Positions 21,050 through 29,521 of a DNA stretch of 64,000 nt are shown here, piece by piece. A program made the translations under genes and the position numbers. This DNA is from Burkholderiales bacterium 8X. Lineage in GTDB: Bacteria > Pseudomonadota > Gammaproteobacteria > Burkholderiales > Burkholderiaceae_C. The notes under the pieces were generated by a model. That model searched no databases. It had not been told where the DNA came from and saw only the letters and a list, made by a program, of their open reading frames with translations. Positions within the stretch are counted from its first letter, which is position 1, and each line of letters opens with the position of its first letter. Location of the stretch: assembly GCA_902506565.1 (NCBI GenBank), contig LR732703.1, positions 4,492,863 to 4,556,862 on the forward strand, in the 5' to 3' direction.

Positions 21050-21973
21050 ATGAATGCCGCCGAACGCTTCGCGCTGGACGGCGGCCGCTGGCATTGGCAG
21101 CACGGGCCGATCGACATCGTCGCCGAGGCGGATGGCGATGCCGATGCCGTCGCGGCCGCGCATGAATCGGCGTGGGAGCGCTTCCGGCAACTGCTCGGCG
21201 AACTGGTCGCCGAACTCGCGTTGCTGCGGCAGCCGGTGGGCGATGCCTGTGCATTGAAGGGGCCGGTGGCTCGCCGCATGTGGCGAGCCTGCGCGCCCTT
21301 TGCTGCCGGCTTCATCACGCCGATGGCAGCGGTGGCCGGCAGCGTCGCCGAGGAGCTGATCGCCAGCTACCGGCGGCCCGGCATCGAGCGGGCCTGGCTC
21401 AACAACGGCGGCGACATCGCCCTCCATCTGGCGCCCGGCACATCGGTGCGCGTGGGGCTCTTCGCCGACCTGGCGCGCTTCGATCCGTCCGGCCGCGATC
21501 TGCTGGAGACCGACAGCCGGTTCACGGTCGACGCCGCGATGCCGGTGCGCGGCGTGGCGACCAGCGGCTGGCGCGGCCGCAGCTTCTCGCTCGGCATCGC
21601 CGACAGCGTGACGGTGCTGGCGGCAAGCGCCTCGGAGGCCGACGCCGCGGCCACGGTGATCGCCAACGCGGTCGATGTCGAAGACCCATCGATCGAGCGC
21701 CGCCCGGCTCGCGCGTGCAAGGACGACAGCGATCTCGGCGACCGGCTCGTGACCACGAACGTCGGCTCGCTCGACCCTTCGCAAGTGCAGCGCGCACTCG
21801 ATGCGGGCATGGCGCGCGGCGCCGAGTTGCAGCAGGCCGGCCTCATCCACGCAGCCCTGCTGGTTTGCCAGCATCGATGGCGCCTGCTGCAGCCATTAAG
21901 CTCGCTCTCCGCGCCATCGATGGCGCATGACCCGTTGCCCGCATCCGGCGCCATTGGTTCAGTATTTGCTTAA
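21050..21973 (+). CDS. UPF0280 family protein (ApbE-like fold)
   Basis: About 307 aa, UPF0280 family: CALKGPVARRMWRACAPF, the FITPMAAVAGSVAEELIASY motif, WLNNGGDIALHL and AVRGVATSGWRGRSFSLGIADSV-type segments (here MPVRGVATSGWRGRSFSLGI). The fold is related to ApbE flavin transferases, but the biochemical role is not established. ATG 21050 has GGAG eight bases upstream; an earlier in-frame ATG at 20996 has none. The C-terminal ~40 residues look non-conserved. It lies 83 bp after 6-hydroxynicotinate reductase and before two DUF1185 genes. A job in flavin loading of the reductase or in a later step is a guess from context. Confidence 0.8.
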   Translation: MNAAERFALDGGRWHWQHGPIDIVAEADGDADAVAAAHESAWERFRQLLGELVAELALLRQPVGDACALKGPVARRMWRACAPFAAGFITPMAAVAGSVAEELIASYRRPGIERAWLNNGGDIALHLAPGTSVRVGLFADLARFDPSGRDLLETDSRFTVDAAMPVRGVATSGWRGRSFSLGIADSVTVLAASASEADAAATVIANAVDVEDPSIERRPARACKDDSDLGDRLVTTNVGSLDPSQVQRALDAGMARGAELQQAGLIHAALLVCQHRWRLLQPLSSLSAPSMAHDPLPASGAIGSVFA

Positions 21974-21995
21974 CGAAAAGCAAGGCCCTTTTCCC

Positions 21996-22637
21996 ATGAT
22001 CGATATCCGCCGCGTCTTCACCCAGGTCGAGACCATCCACCACGAGTTCGGGCCGCGCGCCGCAACGCCGCTGGTGCGTGGCGCCATCGCCGCGGTGCTG
22101 ACCAACCCCTTCGCCGGGCGCTTCGAGCCCGACATCCTTCCGATGATGAGCCTGCTCGATCCGGTCGGCGTCGACATGGCGCATCGGCTGCACGCCGCCA
22201 TGCAGGTGCCGCTCGATCGCATCGCGACCTATGGCAAGGGCGCCATCGTCGGCGCCGCCGGCGAGCTGGAACATGGTGCGCTGTGGCACGTGCCGGGCGG
22301 CTACGCCATGCGCGAGCTGCTCGGCTGGAAGGGCGACCGCGACGCCTACAAGGCCGGCAAGGGTGGGGAGACCACCGGGCAGCCCGGCAACGCGCTCTCG
22401 ATCGTGCCCTCGACCAAGAAGGTCGGCCCGCCCGGCGCGACGCTCGACGTACCGCTCACCAACATCAATGCGAGCTACGTTCGCGGACAGTTCGATGCGA
22501 TCGAGGTTCGGGTACCGGGCGCGCCGGCGGCCGACGAAATCGTCTACATCCTGGCGATGAGCACCGGCTACCGTGTGCACGAACGGGTCGGCGGCCTGCG
22601 GGCCGAGGCGATCGCCAAGTGGGACGGCCTGCGCTGA
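21996..22637 (+). CDS. DUF1185 'amino acid synthesis' family protein, copy 1
   Basis: 213 aa of the DUF1185 family (Pfam AA_synth). Conserved segments: PLVRGAIAAVLTNPFAGRF, ATYGKGAIVGAAGELEHGAL, IVPSTKKVGPPGATLDVPL, FDAIEVRVPGAPAADEIVYI and a terminal GLR. The Pfam name is historical; no enzyme activity is known to me. A second copy follows at 22693. No membrane helix or signal peptide. ATG 21996 is chosen as the conserved region starts there; the longer frame from 21927 overlaps the preceding gene. Its repeated presence with nicotinate genes suggests a late step of the pathway. Confidence 0.82.
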   Translation: MIDIRRVFTQVETIHHEFGPRAATPLVRGAIAAVLTNPFAGRFEPDILPMMSLLDPVGVDMAHRLHAAMQVPLDRIATYGKGAIVGAAGELEHGALWHVPGGYAMRELLGWKGDRDAYKAGKGGETTGQPGNALSIVPSTKKVGPPGATLDVPLTNINASYVRGQFDAIEVRVPGAPAADEIVYILAMSTGYRVHERVGGLRAEAIAKWDGLR

Positions 22638-22692
22638 GCGCGCCTCGACCCATCGACCAACCACAAGACAAGACAAGATCAGGAGCACACAG

Positions 22693-23280
22693 ATGACGAC
22701 AGCCAACATTCGCAAGCTGCTGGTGCAGGTCGACGAGACCCGCCGGGAAATGGGCCGCACGATCGAACCGCCCACCCGGCGCGCGGTCGCGATCGCGGTG
22801 ATCGAGAACCCGTACGCCGGCAAGTACAGCGAGTCGCTGGATGCGCTCATCGCCATCGGCGAAGAACTCGGCGGCCTGCTCGGCAACGAATGTGTCAAGG
22901 CGCTCGGCATCGAGCCCGGCGCGGCACAAAGCTACGGCAAGGCCGCCATCGTCGGCGAGGCGGGCGAGCTGGAGCATGCGGCCGCGATCCTGCATCCCAA
23001 GCTCGGCGCGCCGCTGCGGCTCGCGGTCGAGCAAGGCGCGGCGCTGGTGCCGTCGGCCAAGAAGCGCGGCACGCTCGGCACCGCCATCGACGTGCCGCTC
23101 GGCCACAAGGACGCAGCCTTCGTGCGAAGCCATTTCGATGCGATCGAGGCGCGCGTGTCCGATGCGCCGCGGGCCAACGAGATCGTGGTCGCGGTCGCGG
23201 TCACCGACAGCGGCCGGCCACTGCCTCGCATCGGCGGGCTGCAGGTTTCCGAGATCGTCGGCAAGGACGGCCTGCGCTAG
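22693..23280 (+). CDS. DUF1185 'amino acid synthesis' family protein, copy 2
   Basis: 195 aa, paralogue of the preceding gene product with the same order of motifs: TRRAVAIAVIENPYAGKYS, QSYGKAAIVGEAGELEHAAA, LVPSAKKRGTLGTAIDVPLG, FDAIEARVSDAPRANEIVVA and IVGKDGLR. An AGGAGCACACAG site precedes ATG 22693. It is shorter by about 18 residues in the central loop. Two different copies side by side suggest a hetero-oligomer or consecutive reactions, but nothing in the sequence decides this. Confidence 0.85.
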   Translation: MTTANIRKLLVQVDETRREMGRTIEPPTRRAVAIAVIENPYAGKYSESLDALIAIGEELGGLLGNECVKALGIEPGAAQSYGKAAIVGEAGELEHAAAILHPKLGAPLRLAVEQGAALVPSAKKRGTLGTAIDVPLGHKDAAFVRSHFDAIEARVSDAPRANEIVVAVAVTDSGRPLPRIGGLQVSEIVGKDGLR

Positions 23281-23364
23281 CCGGAAGGCATAGCCCGTAG
23301 TCCCTCGCGCCGCTCGCGCGTTACATCTTCACTTCGTTTCTTTGACCACCCCAGGAGCCTTCGG

Positions 23365-24576
23365 ATGAATACCTTGCGCCATGCCTTCCGTGCAGCCGCC
23401 CTTGCCTCGCTCGCGGCTGCCGCCGTTCCTGCGCTTGCGCAGGGCGTCATCAAGATCGGCGAGATCAACAGCTACAAGGCCCAGCCCGCATTCCTGGAGC
23501 CCTACAAGAAGGGCATGGAGCTCGCGGTCGACGAGATCAACGCCGCCGGCGGCGTCAACGGCAAGAAGATCGAGCTCATCACCCGCGACGACAACGCCAA
23601 CCCGGGCGATGCGGTGCGGGTCGCCGAGGAACTGGTCTCGCGCGAAAAGGTGGACATCCTGGCCGGCACCTTCCTGTCGAACACCGGTCTCGCGGTTGCC
23701 GACTTCGCCAAGCAGAAGAAGTTCTTCTTCCTGGCGGGCGAGCCGCTCACCGACAAGATCACCTGGCAAGGCGGCAACGCCTATACCTTCCGGCTGCGTC
23801 CGGGCACCTACATGCAGGCCGCGATGCTGGTGCCGGAGGCCGTCAAGCTCAAGAAGAAGCGCTGGGCGGTGGTGTACCCCAACTACGAATACGGCCAATC
23901 GGCGGTGGCGGCATTCAAGCAACTCATGAAGGCCGCCCAGCCCGACGTGGAGTTCGTCGCCGAACAGGCCACGCCGCTCGGCAAGGTCGACGCCGGCAGC
24001 GTGGTGCAGGCGCTGTCCGATGCCAAGCCGGACGCGATCTTCAACGTGCTCTTCGGTGCCGACCTGTCGAAGTTCGTGCGCGAGGGCAACACCCGCGGCC
24101 TCTTCAAGGATCGCGAAGTGGTGAGCGTGCTCACCGGCGAGCCGGAGTACATGGACCCGCTCAAGGACGAGGCGCCCAACGGCTGGATCGTGACCGGCTA
24201 CCCCTGGTACGGCATCACGACGCCGGCGCACAAGACCTTCGAGGCGGCCTACCAGGCCAAGTTCAAGGACTATCCGCGCCTCGGTTCGGTGGTCGGCTAC
24301 AGCATGATCAAGTCGGCCGCGGCCGGCGCGGCCAAGGCCAAGAGCACCGAGACCGACAAGCTGGTCGCCGCCTTCAAGGGCCTGCAGGTGGACACGCCGT
24401 TCGGCAAGATCAGCTACCGCGCCGAGGACAACCAATCGACCATGGGCGCCTTCGTCGGCCGCACCAAGAACGATGGCGGCAAGGGCGTGATGGTCGACTA
24501 CGTCTACCTCGACGGCGCCGATGCCAAGTACCAGCCGAGCGCAGCCGACGTGAAGAAGTCGCGCGCCGCGGACTGA
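23365..24576 (+). CDS. ABC transporter substrate-binding protein (LivJ type)
   Basis: 403 aa with a cleavable signal peptide (MNTLRHAFRAAALASLAAAA...ALAQ) and a type I periplasmic-binding fold: IKIGEINSYKAQPAFLEPYK, GMELAVDEINAAGGVNGKKI, the AEELVSREKVDILAGTF and YPNYEYGQSAVAAFKQ segments. The relatives bind branched-chain amino acids, amides or aromatic acids. It heads the four-part transporter at 23.4-28.2 kb, inside the nicotinate locus, so nicotinate, nicotinamide or a pathway acid is the likely ligand. An AGGAGCC site precedes the ATG. Confidence 0.9.
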   Translation: MNTLRHAFRAAALASLAAAAVPALAQGVIKIGEINSYKAQPAFLEPYKKGMELAVDEINAAGGVNGKKIELITRDDNANPGDAVRVAEELVSREKVDILAGTFLSNTGLAVADFAKQKKFFFLAGEPLTDKITWQGGNAYTFRLRPGTYMQAAMLVPEAVKLKKKRWAVVYPNYEYGQSAVAAFKQLMKAAQPDVEFVAEQATPLGKVDAGSVVQALSDAKPDAIFNVLFGADLSKFVREGNTRGLFKDREVVSVLTGEPEYMDPLKDEAPNGWIVTGYPWYGITTPAHKTFEAAYQAKFKDYPRLGSVVGYSMIKSAAAGAAKAKSTETDKLVAAFKGLQVDTPFGKISYRAEDNQSTMGAFVGRTKNDGGKGVMVDYVYLDGADAKYQPSAADVKKSRAAD

Positions 24577-24652
24577 AGGCTCCGGCCAACCCACACCCAC
24601 CACACGCTTCGAGCCGCACCAGCGCCATAGCCGCGACACCAAGGACGCCTGC

Positions 24653-26569
24653 ATGAGCTTTTCGGGATTCATCGTCCAGCTGCTGAACGGCCTGGCCAGC
24701 GCATCGTCGCTGTTCCTGGTCGCGGCCGGGCTTTCGCTGATCTTCGGCGTCACGCGCATCGTCAACTTCGCGCATGGTTCGTTCTTCATGGTGGGCATCT
24801 ACCTGGCCTACACCCTGGTCGATCGGCTGGGTACCAACGTCGGTTTCTGGCCGGCGCTGGTGCTCGCGGCGCTGGCGGTCGGCATCCTCGGCGCGTTGAT
24901 CGAAGTGGTGCTGCTGCGCCGCATCTACAAGGCACCCGAACTCTTCCAGCTGCTCGCGACCTTCGCGCTGGTGCTGGTCATCAAGGATGCGGTGCTGTAC
25001 TTCTGGGGGCCGGACGAGCTGCTCGGCCCGAGGGCGCCCGGGCTCAAGGGCGCGGTCGAGATCCTCGGCCGCCAGTTCCCGGCCTACGACCTGTTCCTGA
25101 TCGTGGTCGGCCCGGTGGTGCTGGGCCTGGTGTGGCTGCTGCTCACCCGAACCCGATTCGGCACCCTGGTGCGCGCCGCCACGCAAGACCGCGAGATGGT
25201 GAGCGCCCTCGGCATCAACCAGGCCTGGCTTTTCACGGCGGTGTTCGCGCTCGGCGCCTTGCTGGCCGGACTCGGCGGCGCCTTGCAGCTGCCGCGCGAG
25301 CCGGCCACGCTCGAGATGGACCTCAACACCATCGGCGCCGCCTTCGTGGTGGTGGTGGTGGGCGGCATGGGGTCGATACCCGGCGCCTATGTCGCGGCGC
25401 TGGTCATCGCCGAAATCAAGGCGATCTGCATCTGGCTGGGCGTGGTCGACGTGTTCGGCATCCCGGTCTCCTTTTCCAAGCTCACGCTGGTGGTCGACTT
25501 CCTGGTGATGGCGGTGGTGCTGGTCTGGCGGCCGTGGGGGCTCTTCGGCCGGCCGCAGGCGCCGAGCCGCTACGTCGGCGTGCAAGAAGAACCCCTCCGC
25601 GCGCCCGGCAAGTCCTACCTGGTCGCGGCCGGGTTGTTCGGCCTGCTGCTGGTGCTGATGCCGCTTTTCACGGCCAACTCGCCCTACACCACCGTGCTCA
25701 TGATCGACCTGTTGATCGCCGCGCTCTTCGCCACCAGCCTGCACTTCATCATGGGACCGGCCGGCATGCATTCGTTCGGCCATGCGGCCTATTTCGGCCT
25801 GGGTGCCTACGGCGCGGCCTTGCTGGTTCGTGCGAGCGGCATGCCGATGGAACTCGCGCTGCTGCTCGCGCCGCTGGTCGCGGCCGCCGGCGCCCTGCTC
25901 TACGGCTGGTTCGCGGTGCGGCTCTCGGGCGTGTACCTCGCGATGCTGACCCTGGCTTTCGCGCAGATCACCTGGGCCATCACCTACCAGTGGGACAGCT
26001 TCACCGGCGGCAGCAACGGCCTGACCGGCGTGTGGCCGGCATCCTGGCTCGGCGACAAGCGAACCTACTACTGGCTCACGCTGGTGCTGGTCGCCGCGGG
26101 CGTGCTGTGGCTCCGGCGGGTGCTGTACTCGCCCTTCGGCTTCGCGCTGCGCGCCGGCCGCGACTCGGTGCTGCGGGCCGATGCGATCGGCATCGACGTC
26201 AAGCGCATGCAATGGGCGGCCTTCGTCATCGCCGGCACCGCCGCCGGCCTCGCCGGAGCGCTCTACGCTTTCTCGAAGGGCAGCATCTCGCCCGAATCCC
26301 TCAGCGTCGGCAAGTCGGTCGACGGCCTGGTGATGGTGTTGCTCGGCGGCATCCAGACGCTGGCCGGACCGGTGGTCGGCGCGGTCACCTTCACCTGGCT
26401 GCACGACACCGTCGCCCGCAACACCGACTACTGGCGCGCCATGCTCGGCGGCATCATCCTGCTCCTGGTGCTGCTGTTCCCGCAGGGCATCGCCGGATCG
26501 ATCAAGCAGCTTTTCGAGCGCCGCCGAAACAGCAGCGACACGACCGACCTCGCGGAGGCCCGCGCATGA
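24653..26569 (+). CDS. Fused LivH-LivM ABC transporter permease
   Basis: 638 aa, about twice a normal permease. Residues ~1-300 are LivH-like (GLSLIFGVTRIVNFAHGSFF; ALGINQAWLFTAVFALGALLAG) and ~320-620 LivM-like (PAGMHSFGHAAYFGLGAYGA; FAQITWAITYQWDSFTGGSN; FALRAGRDSVLRADAIGIDV). The fusion would place both membrane halves in one chain, so the complex needs one permease polypeptide with two ATPases and one binding protein. Its stop overlaps the next start (ATGA). Confidence 0.93.
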   Translation: MSFSGFIVQLLNGLASASSLFLVAAGLSLIFGVTRIVNFAHGSFFMVGIYLAYTLVDRLGTNVGFWPALVLAALAVGILGALIEVVLLRRIYKAPELFQLLATFALVLVIKDAVLYFWGPDELLGPRAPGLKGAVEILGRQFPAYDLFLIVVGPVVLGLVWLLLTRTRFGTLVRAATQDREMVSALGINQAWLFTAVFALGALLAGLGGALQLPREPATLEMDLNTIGAAFVVVVVGGMGSIPGAYVAALVIAEIKAICIWLGVVDVFGIPVSFSKLTLVVDFLVMAVVLVWRPWGLFGRPQAPSRYVGVQEEPLRAPGKSYLVAAGLFGLLLVLMPLFTANSPYTTVLMIDLLIAALFATSLHFIMGPAGMHSFGHAAYFGLGAYGAALLVRASGMPMELALLLAPLVAAAGALLYGWFAVRLSGVYLAMLTLAFAQITWAITYQWDSFTGGSNGLTGVWPASWLGDKRTYYWLTLVLVAAGVLWLRRVLYSPFGFALRAGRDSVLRADAIGIDVKRMQWAAFVIAGTAAGLAGALYAFSKGSISPESLSVGKSVDGLVMVLLGGIQTLAGPVVGAVTFTWLHDTVARNTDYWRAMLGGIILLLVLLFPQGIAGSIKQLFERRRNSSDTTDLAEARA

Positions 26570-27354
26570 GCCTCCTGCAAGTGTCCGAACTCGGCAAGTC
26601 CTTCGGCGGCGTCAATGCCGTGCAAGGCATCAGCTTCGAACTGGCCAAGGGCGAGCTGCTCGCGCTCATCGGTCCCAACGGCGCCGGCAAGTCGACCACC
26701 TTCAACATGGTCAACGGCCAGCTCAAGGCCGACCGCGGATCGATCCGCCTGGACGGCCAAGAGCTGGTCGGCCGCAAGCCGCGCCAGATCTGGCGCATGG
26801 GCGTGGGCCGCACCTTCCAGATCGCCGAAACCTTCGCCTCGCTCACCGTGGTCGAGAACGTGCAGATGGCGCTGCTGTCGCACGACGGCCGGCTGTTCTC
26901 GACCTGGCGCCGCGCCTCGGACCACCGGCGCGATGACGCGCTCGCGCTGCTCGACCAGGTCGGCATGAAGGCGCAGGCCGATCGCGCCTGCAGCGTGCTC
27001 GCCTACGGCGACGTGAAGCGGGTCGAACTGGCGATCGCTATGGCCAACTCGCCCAAGCTGCTGCTGATGGACGAACCGACCGCCGGCATGGCGCCGAAGG
27101 AACGCAACTCGCTGATGGCGCTCACCAAGCAGCTGGTCATCGACCGCGGCATGGCGGTGCTCTTCACCGAGCACAGCATGGACGTGGTGTTCGCCTATGC
27201 CGACCGGATGATCGTGCTGGCACGCGGCCACCTCATCGCCGAGGGCCGTCCGCTCGAGGTCCGGGACGATCCCGAGGTGCAGGAGGTCTACTTCGGCAGC
27301 GGCCGGACCTTCGAGAACATCGCGGCCCGGGCGGCCAAGCTGGGGCTCGCATGA
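26566..27354 (+). CDS. ABC transporter ATP-binding protein (LivG type)
   Basis: 262-aa ATPase. Walker A GPNGAGKSTT near residue 38, a Q-loop around RTFQIAETF, Walker B LLLMDEPTAGMAP, and the switch His in LFTEHSMDVVF. The signature motif is weak: SVLAYGDVKRVELA stands where LSYGxQRxLE is usual in LivG proteins. It is coupled by ATGA overlaps on both sides to the permease and the LivF-type partner. Energises uptake through the fused permease. Confidence 0.93.
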   Translation: MSLLQVSELGKSFGGVNAVQGISFELAKGELLALIGPNGAGKSTTFNMVNGQLKADRGSIRLDGQELVGRKPRQIWRMGVGRTFQIAETFASLTVVENVQMALLSHDGRLFSTWRRASDHRRDDALALLDQVGMKAQADRACSVLAYGDVKRVELAIAMANSPKLLLMDEPTAGMAPKERNSLMALTKQLVIDRGMAVLFTEHSMDVVFAYADRMIVLARGHLIAEGRPLEVRDDPEVQEVYFGSGRTFENIAARAAKLGLA

Positions 27355-28154
27355 AAACCTCGTCCACCATCTCCCCCGTCCGCGGCGCGCGAGGCGCACC
27401 CGCCGTCCGCAACGCGCCTGGCGCACCCACGGAGCTGCTGCTCGAAGCCAGATCCCTCAACGCCTGGTACGGCGCGGCGCAGATCCTCTACGACGTCGAC
27501 CTGGACGTGCGGCGCGGCGAGGTGGTCGCGCTCATGGGGCGCAACGGCGCGGGCAAGTCGACCACGCTCAAGGCGCTGATCGGCATGCTGCCCAAGCGGC
27601 GCGGCGAGGTGCGCTTCATGGGGCACGACATCTCGAAGACCGAATCGCATGTGGCGGCCAAGCTGGGCCTCGGCTTCGTGCCCGAAGACCGGCGCATCTT
27701 CACCGACCTCACGGTGGTGGAGAACCTCGAGGTCGGCAGGCAGCCGCCGCGGCGCTGGGCCGACGGCACCGACGTGCCGCCCTGGTCGATCGAGCGCCTC
27801 TTCATGCTGTTCAAGAACCTCGGCGAGATGCCGTACCGGCCCGCCGGTCGCATGAGCGGCGGCGAGCAGCAGATGCTGACGGTCGCCCGCACCTTGATGG
27901 GCAACCCCTACCTGGTGCTGCTCGACGAGCCGTCCGAAGGCGTCGCGCCGATCGTCGTCGAGCAGATGGCCAACATGATCCTGGAGCTCAAGACCCACGG
28001 CATGAGCATCCTGCTGTCGGAGCAGAACATGCATTTCGCCGAGCTGGTTTCGGATCGGGCCTACGTGCTCGAGAAGGGCCAGATCCGCTTCCAGGGCTCG
28101 ATGTCCGAGCTGGCCGGCAACGAGGAAGTGCGCCGCGCGTACCTGTCGGTCTGA
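27351..28154 (+). CDS. ABC transporter ATP-binding protein (LivF type)
   Basis: 267-aa ATPase. After a ~30-residue Arg/Pro-rich N-terminal tail the fold starts at LEARSLNAWYGAAQILYDV. Walker A GRNGAGKSTT, signature MSGGEQQMLTVAR, Walker B LVLLDEPSEGVAP and the LLSEQNMHF switch are all present. Pairs with the LivG-type ATPase just upstream (ATGA overlap). Confidence 0.93.
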   Translation: MKTSSTISPVRGARGAPAVRNAPGAPTELLLEARSLNAWYGAAQILYDVDLDVRRGEVVALMGRNGAGKSTTLKALIGMLPKRRGEVRFMGHDISKTESHVAAKLGLGFVPEDRRIFTDLTVVENLEVGRQPPRRWADGTDVPPWSIERLFMLFKNLGEMPYRPAGRMSGGEQQMLTVARTLMGNPYLVLLDEPSEGVAPIVVEQMANMILELKTHGMSILLSEQNMHFAELVSDRAYVLEKGQIRFQGSMSELAGNEEVRRAYLSV

Positions 28155-28203
28155 CGACGGCGCCGCATCGACCCCACCCATCATCAACCAGAGGAGTGAA
28201 GAC

Positions 28204-28944
28204 ATGCACGCGATGCAACGCAGGAATCTCTTGAAGACGGCCGCTTCGGCAGGCCTGGTCTCCGGTCTGGGTGGCCTGGGCATGGCCCTGCCGCTCCTCG
28301 CCTCGGCCAAGGGGCGGCCGGGCGCCAAGGCCGCGCTGATCGTGGTCGACGTGCAGAACTGCTTCGTCGACGGCGGCACGCTGCCGGTCAAGGGCGGCGC
28401 CGAAGTGGTGCCGGTCATCAACAAGCTGGCGGCCGCCTTCGACAACATCGTGGTCACGCAGGACTGGCACACCGCCGGGCATGCGTCCTTCGCGAGCGCG
28501 CATCCGGGGCAGAAGCCTTTCTCGAGCGTCAAGCTCGACTACGGCAATCAGGTGCTGTGGCCCGACCACTGCGTGCAGGGCACCGAAGACGCCGCGCTGC
28601 ACAAGGAACTCCAGCTGCCGACCGCGCAGGTGATCGTGCGCAAGGGCTTCAACAAGGGCGTCGACAGCTATTCGGCCTTCGAGGAGGCCGATCGCAAGAC
28701 CGCCACCGGCCTCGGCGGCTACCTCAAGCAGCGCGGCATCAAGACGGTCTACGTCACCGGCCTGGCCACCGACTTCTGCGTGGCCTGGACCGCGCTCGAC
28801 GCACGCAAGGCCGGCTTCGAGGTCTACGTGATCGAGGACGCGACCCGCGCGATCGACCTCAACGGTTCGCTCGCCGCGGCCTGGAAGCAGATGCAGGCCA
28901 AGGGCGTCAAGCGCATCCAGTCGGCCGACGTCGCCAGCGCCTGA
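28204..28944 (+). CDS. pncA: Exported nicotinamidase (isochorismatase fold)
   Basis: 246 aa. The first ~35 residues look like a twin-arginine signal (QRRNLLK followed by a hydrophobic stretch), which is unusual since PncA is normally cytoplasmic. The hydrolase domain has the nicotinamidase set: Asp in IVVDVQNCFVDGG, metal-site residues in TQDWHTAGH, the catalytic Lys region and the Cys in GLATDFCVAWTALDA, and WPDHCVQGT. It would deamidate nicotinamide in the periplasm to nicotinate, which then enters through the ABC system encoded immediately upstream and is oxidised by the dehydrogenase encoded immediately downstream. An AGGAGTG site precedes the ATG. Confidence 0.82.
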   Translation: MHAMQRRNLLKTAASAGLVSGLGGLGMALPLLASAKGRPGAKAALIVVDVQNCFVDGGTLPVKGGAEVVPVINKLAAAFDNIVVTQDWHTAGHASFASAHPGQKPFSSVKLDYGNQVLWPDHCVQGTEDAALHKELQLPTAQVIVRKGFNKGVDSYSAFEEADRKTATGLGGYLKQRGIKTVYVTGLATDFCVAWTALDARKAGFEVYVIEDATRAIDLNGSLAAAWKQMQAKGVKRIQSADVASA

Positions 28945-28987
28945 ACTCGACCCATCGACTGATTCGACGAGGGACTCGCAAAGCCGA

Positions 28988-29521
28988 ATGCCCGGGTTCT
29001 CACTGAAGGTCAACGGCCAGGAGGTCGCGCTCGCGGTCTCGGAGCGGGCGACGCTCCTGCACGTGCTGCGCAACGACCTCGCGCTCAACGGCCCGAAGTA
29101 CGGCTGCGGCCTCGGCCAGTGCGGCGCCTGCACGGTCTGGGTCGACGGCGTGGCGGCGCGGGCCTGCGTGATCCCGGCCCATGCCGTGGCCGGTCGCGCG
29201 ATCACCACGCTGGAAGGGCTGGCGGACGCCGAGCCTCGATGGGCAGGAAACCTGCGCGGACGATGGCATCCGGTGCAAACCGCCTTCAACGAGGCCCAGG
29301 CCGCTCAATGCGGCTATTGCCTGAACGGCATGGTGATGCAGGCCGCTGCGCTGCTCGCGCGCGAACCGATGCCGGACGACGATCGCATTCGAAGCGAGCT
29401 GTCGGGCAACCTGTGCCGCTGCGGCACGCATGTCGAGATCGTGGACGCGGTGCGACGCGCGGCCCGGGCGATGTCGGCTGCGCCGCCCGCTGATGAAACG
29501 TCGAAGGGCGGCGTGCCATGA
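28988..29521 (+). CDS. nicA: Nicotinate dehydrogenase, 2Fe-2S subunit
   Basis: 177 aa of the xanthine dehydrogenase small-subunit type. Two [2Fe-2S] clusters: CGCGLGQCGACTVW and the later C in ARAC for the plant-type cluster; CGYCLNGMVMQ and CRCGTH for the second. It carries electrons from the molybdenum centre of the large subunit. Overlaps the next gene by ATGA. The pairing of a small 2Fe-2S subunit with a Mo/cytochrome c chain is that of NicAB in Pseudomonas putida, which hydroxylates nicotinate at C6. Other N-heterocycle hydroxylases share this layout, so the substrate rests on the hnr/enamidase context. Confidence 0.85.
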   Translation: MPGFSLKVNGQEVALAVSERATLLHVLRNDLALNGPKYGCGLGQCGACTVWVDGVAARACVIPAHAVAGRAITTLEGLADAEPRWAGNLRGRWHPVQTAFNEAQAAQCGYCLNGMVMQAAALLAREPMPDDDRIRSELSGNLCRCGTHVEIVDAVRRAARAMSAAPPADETSKGGVP

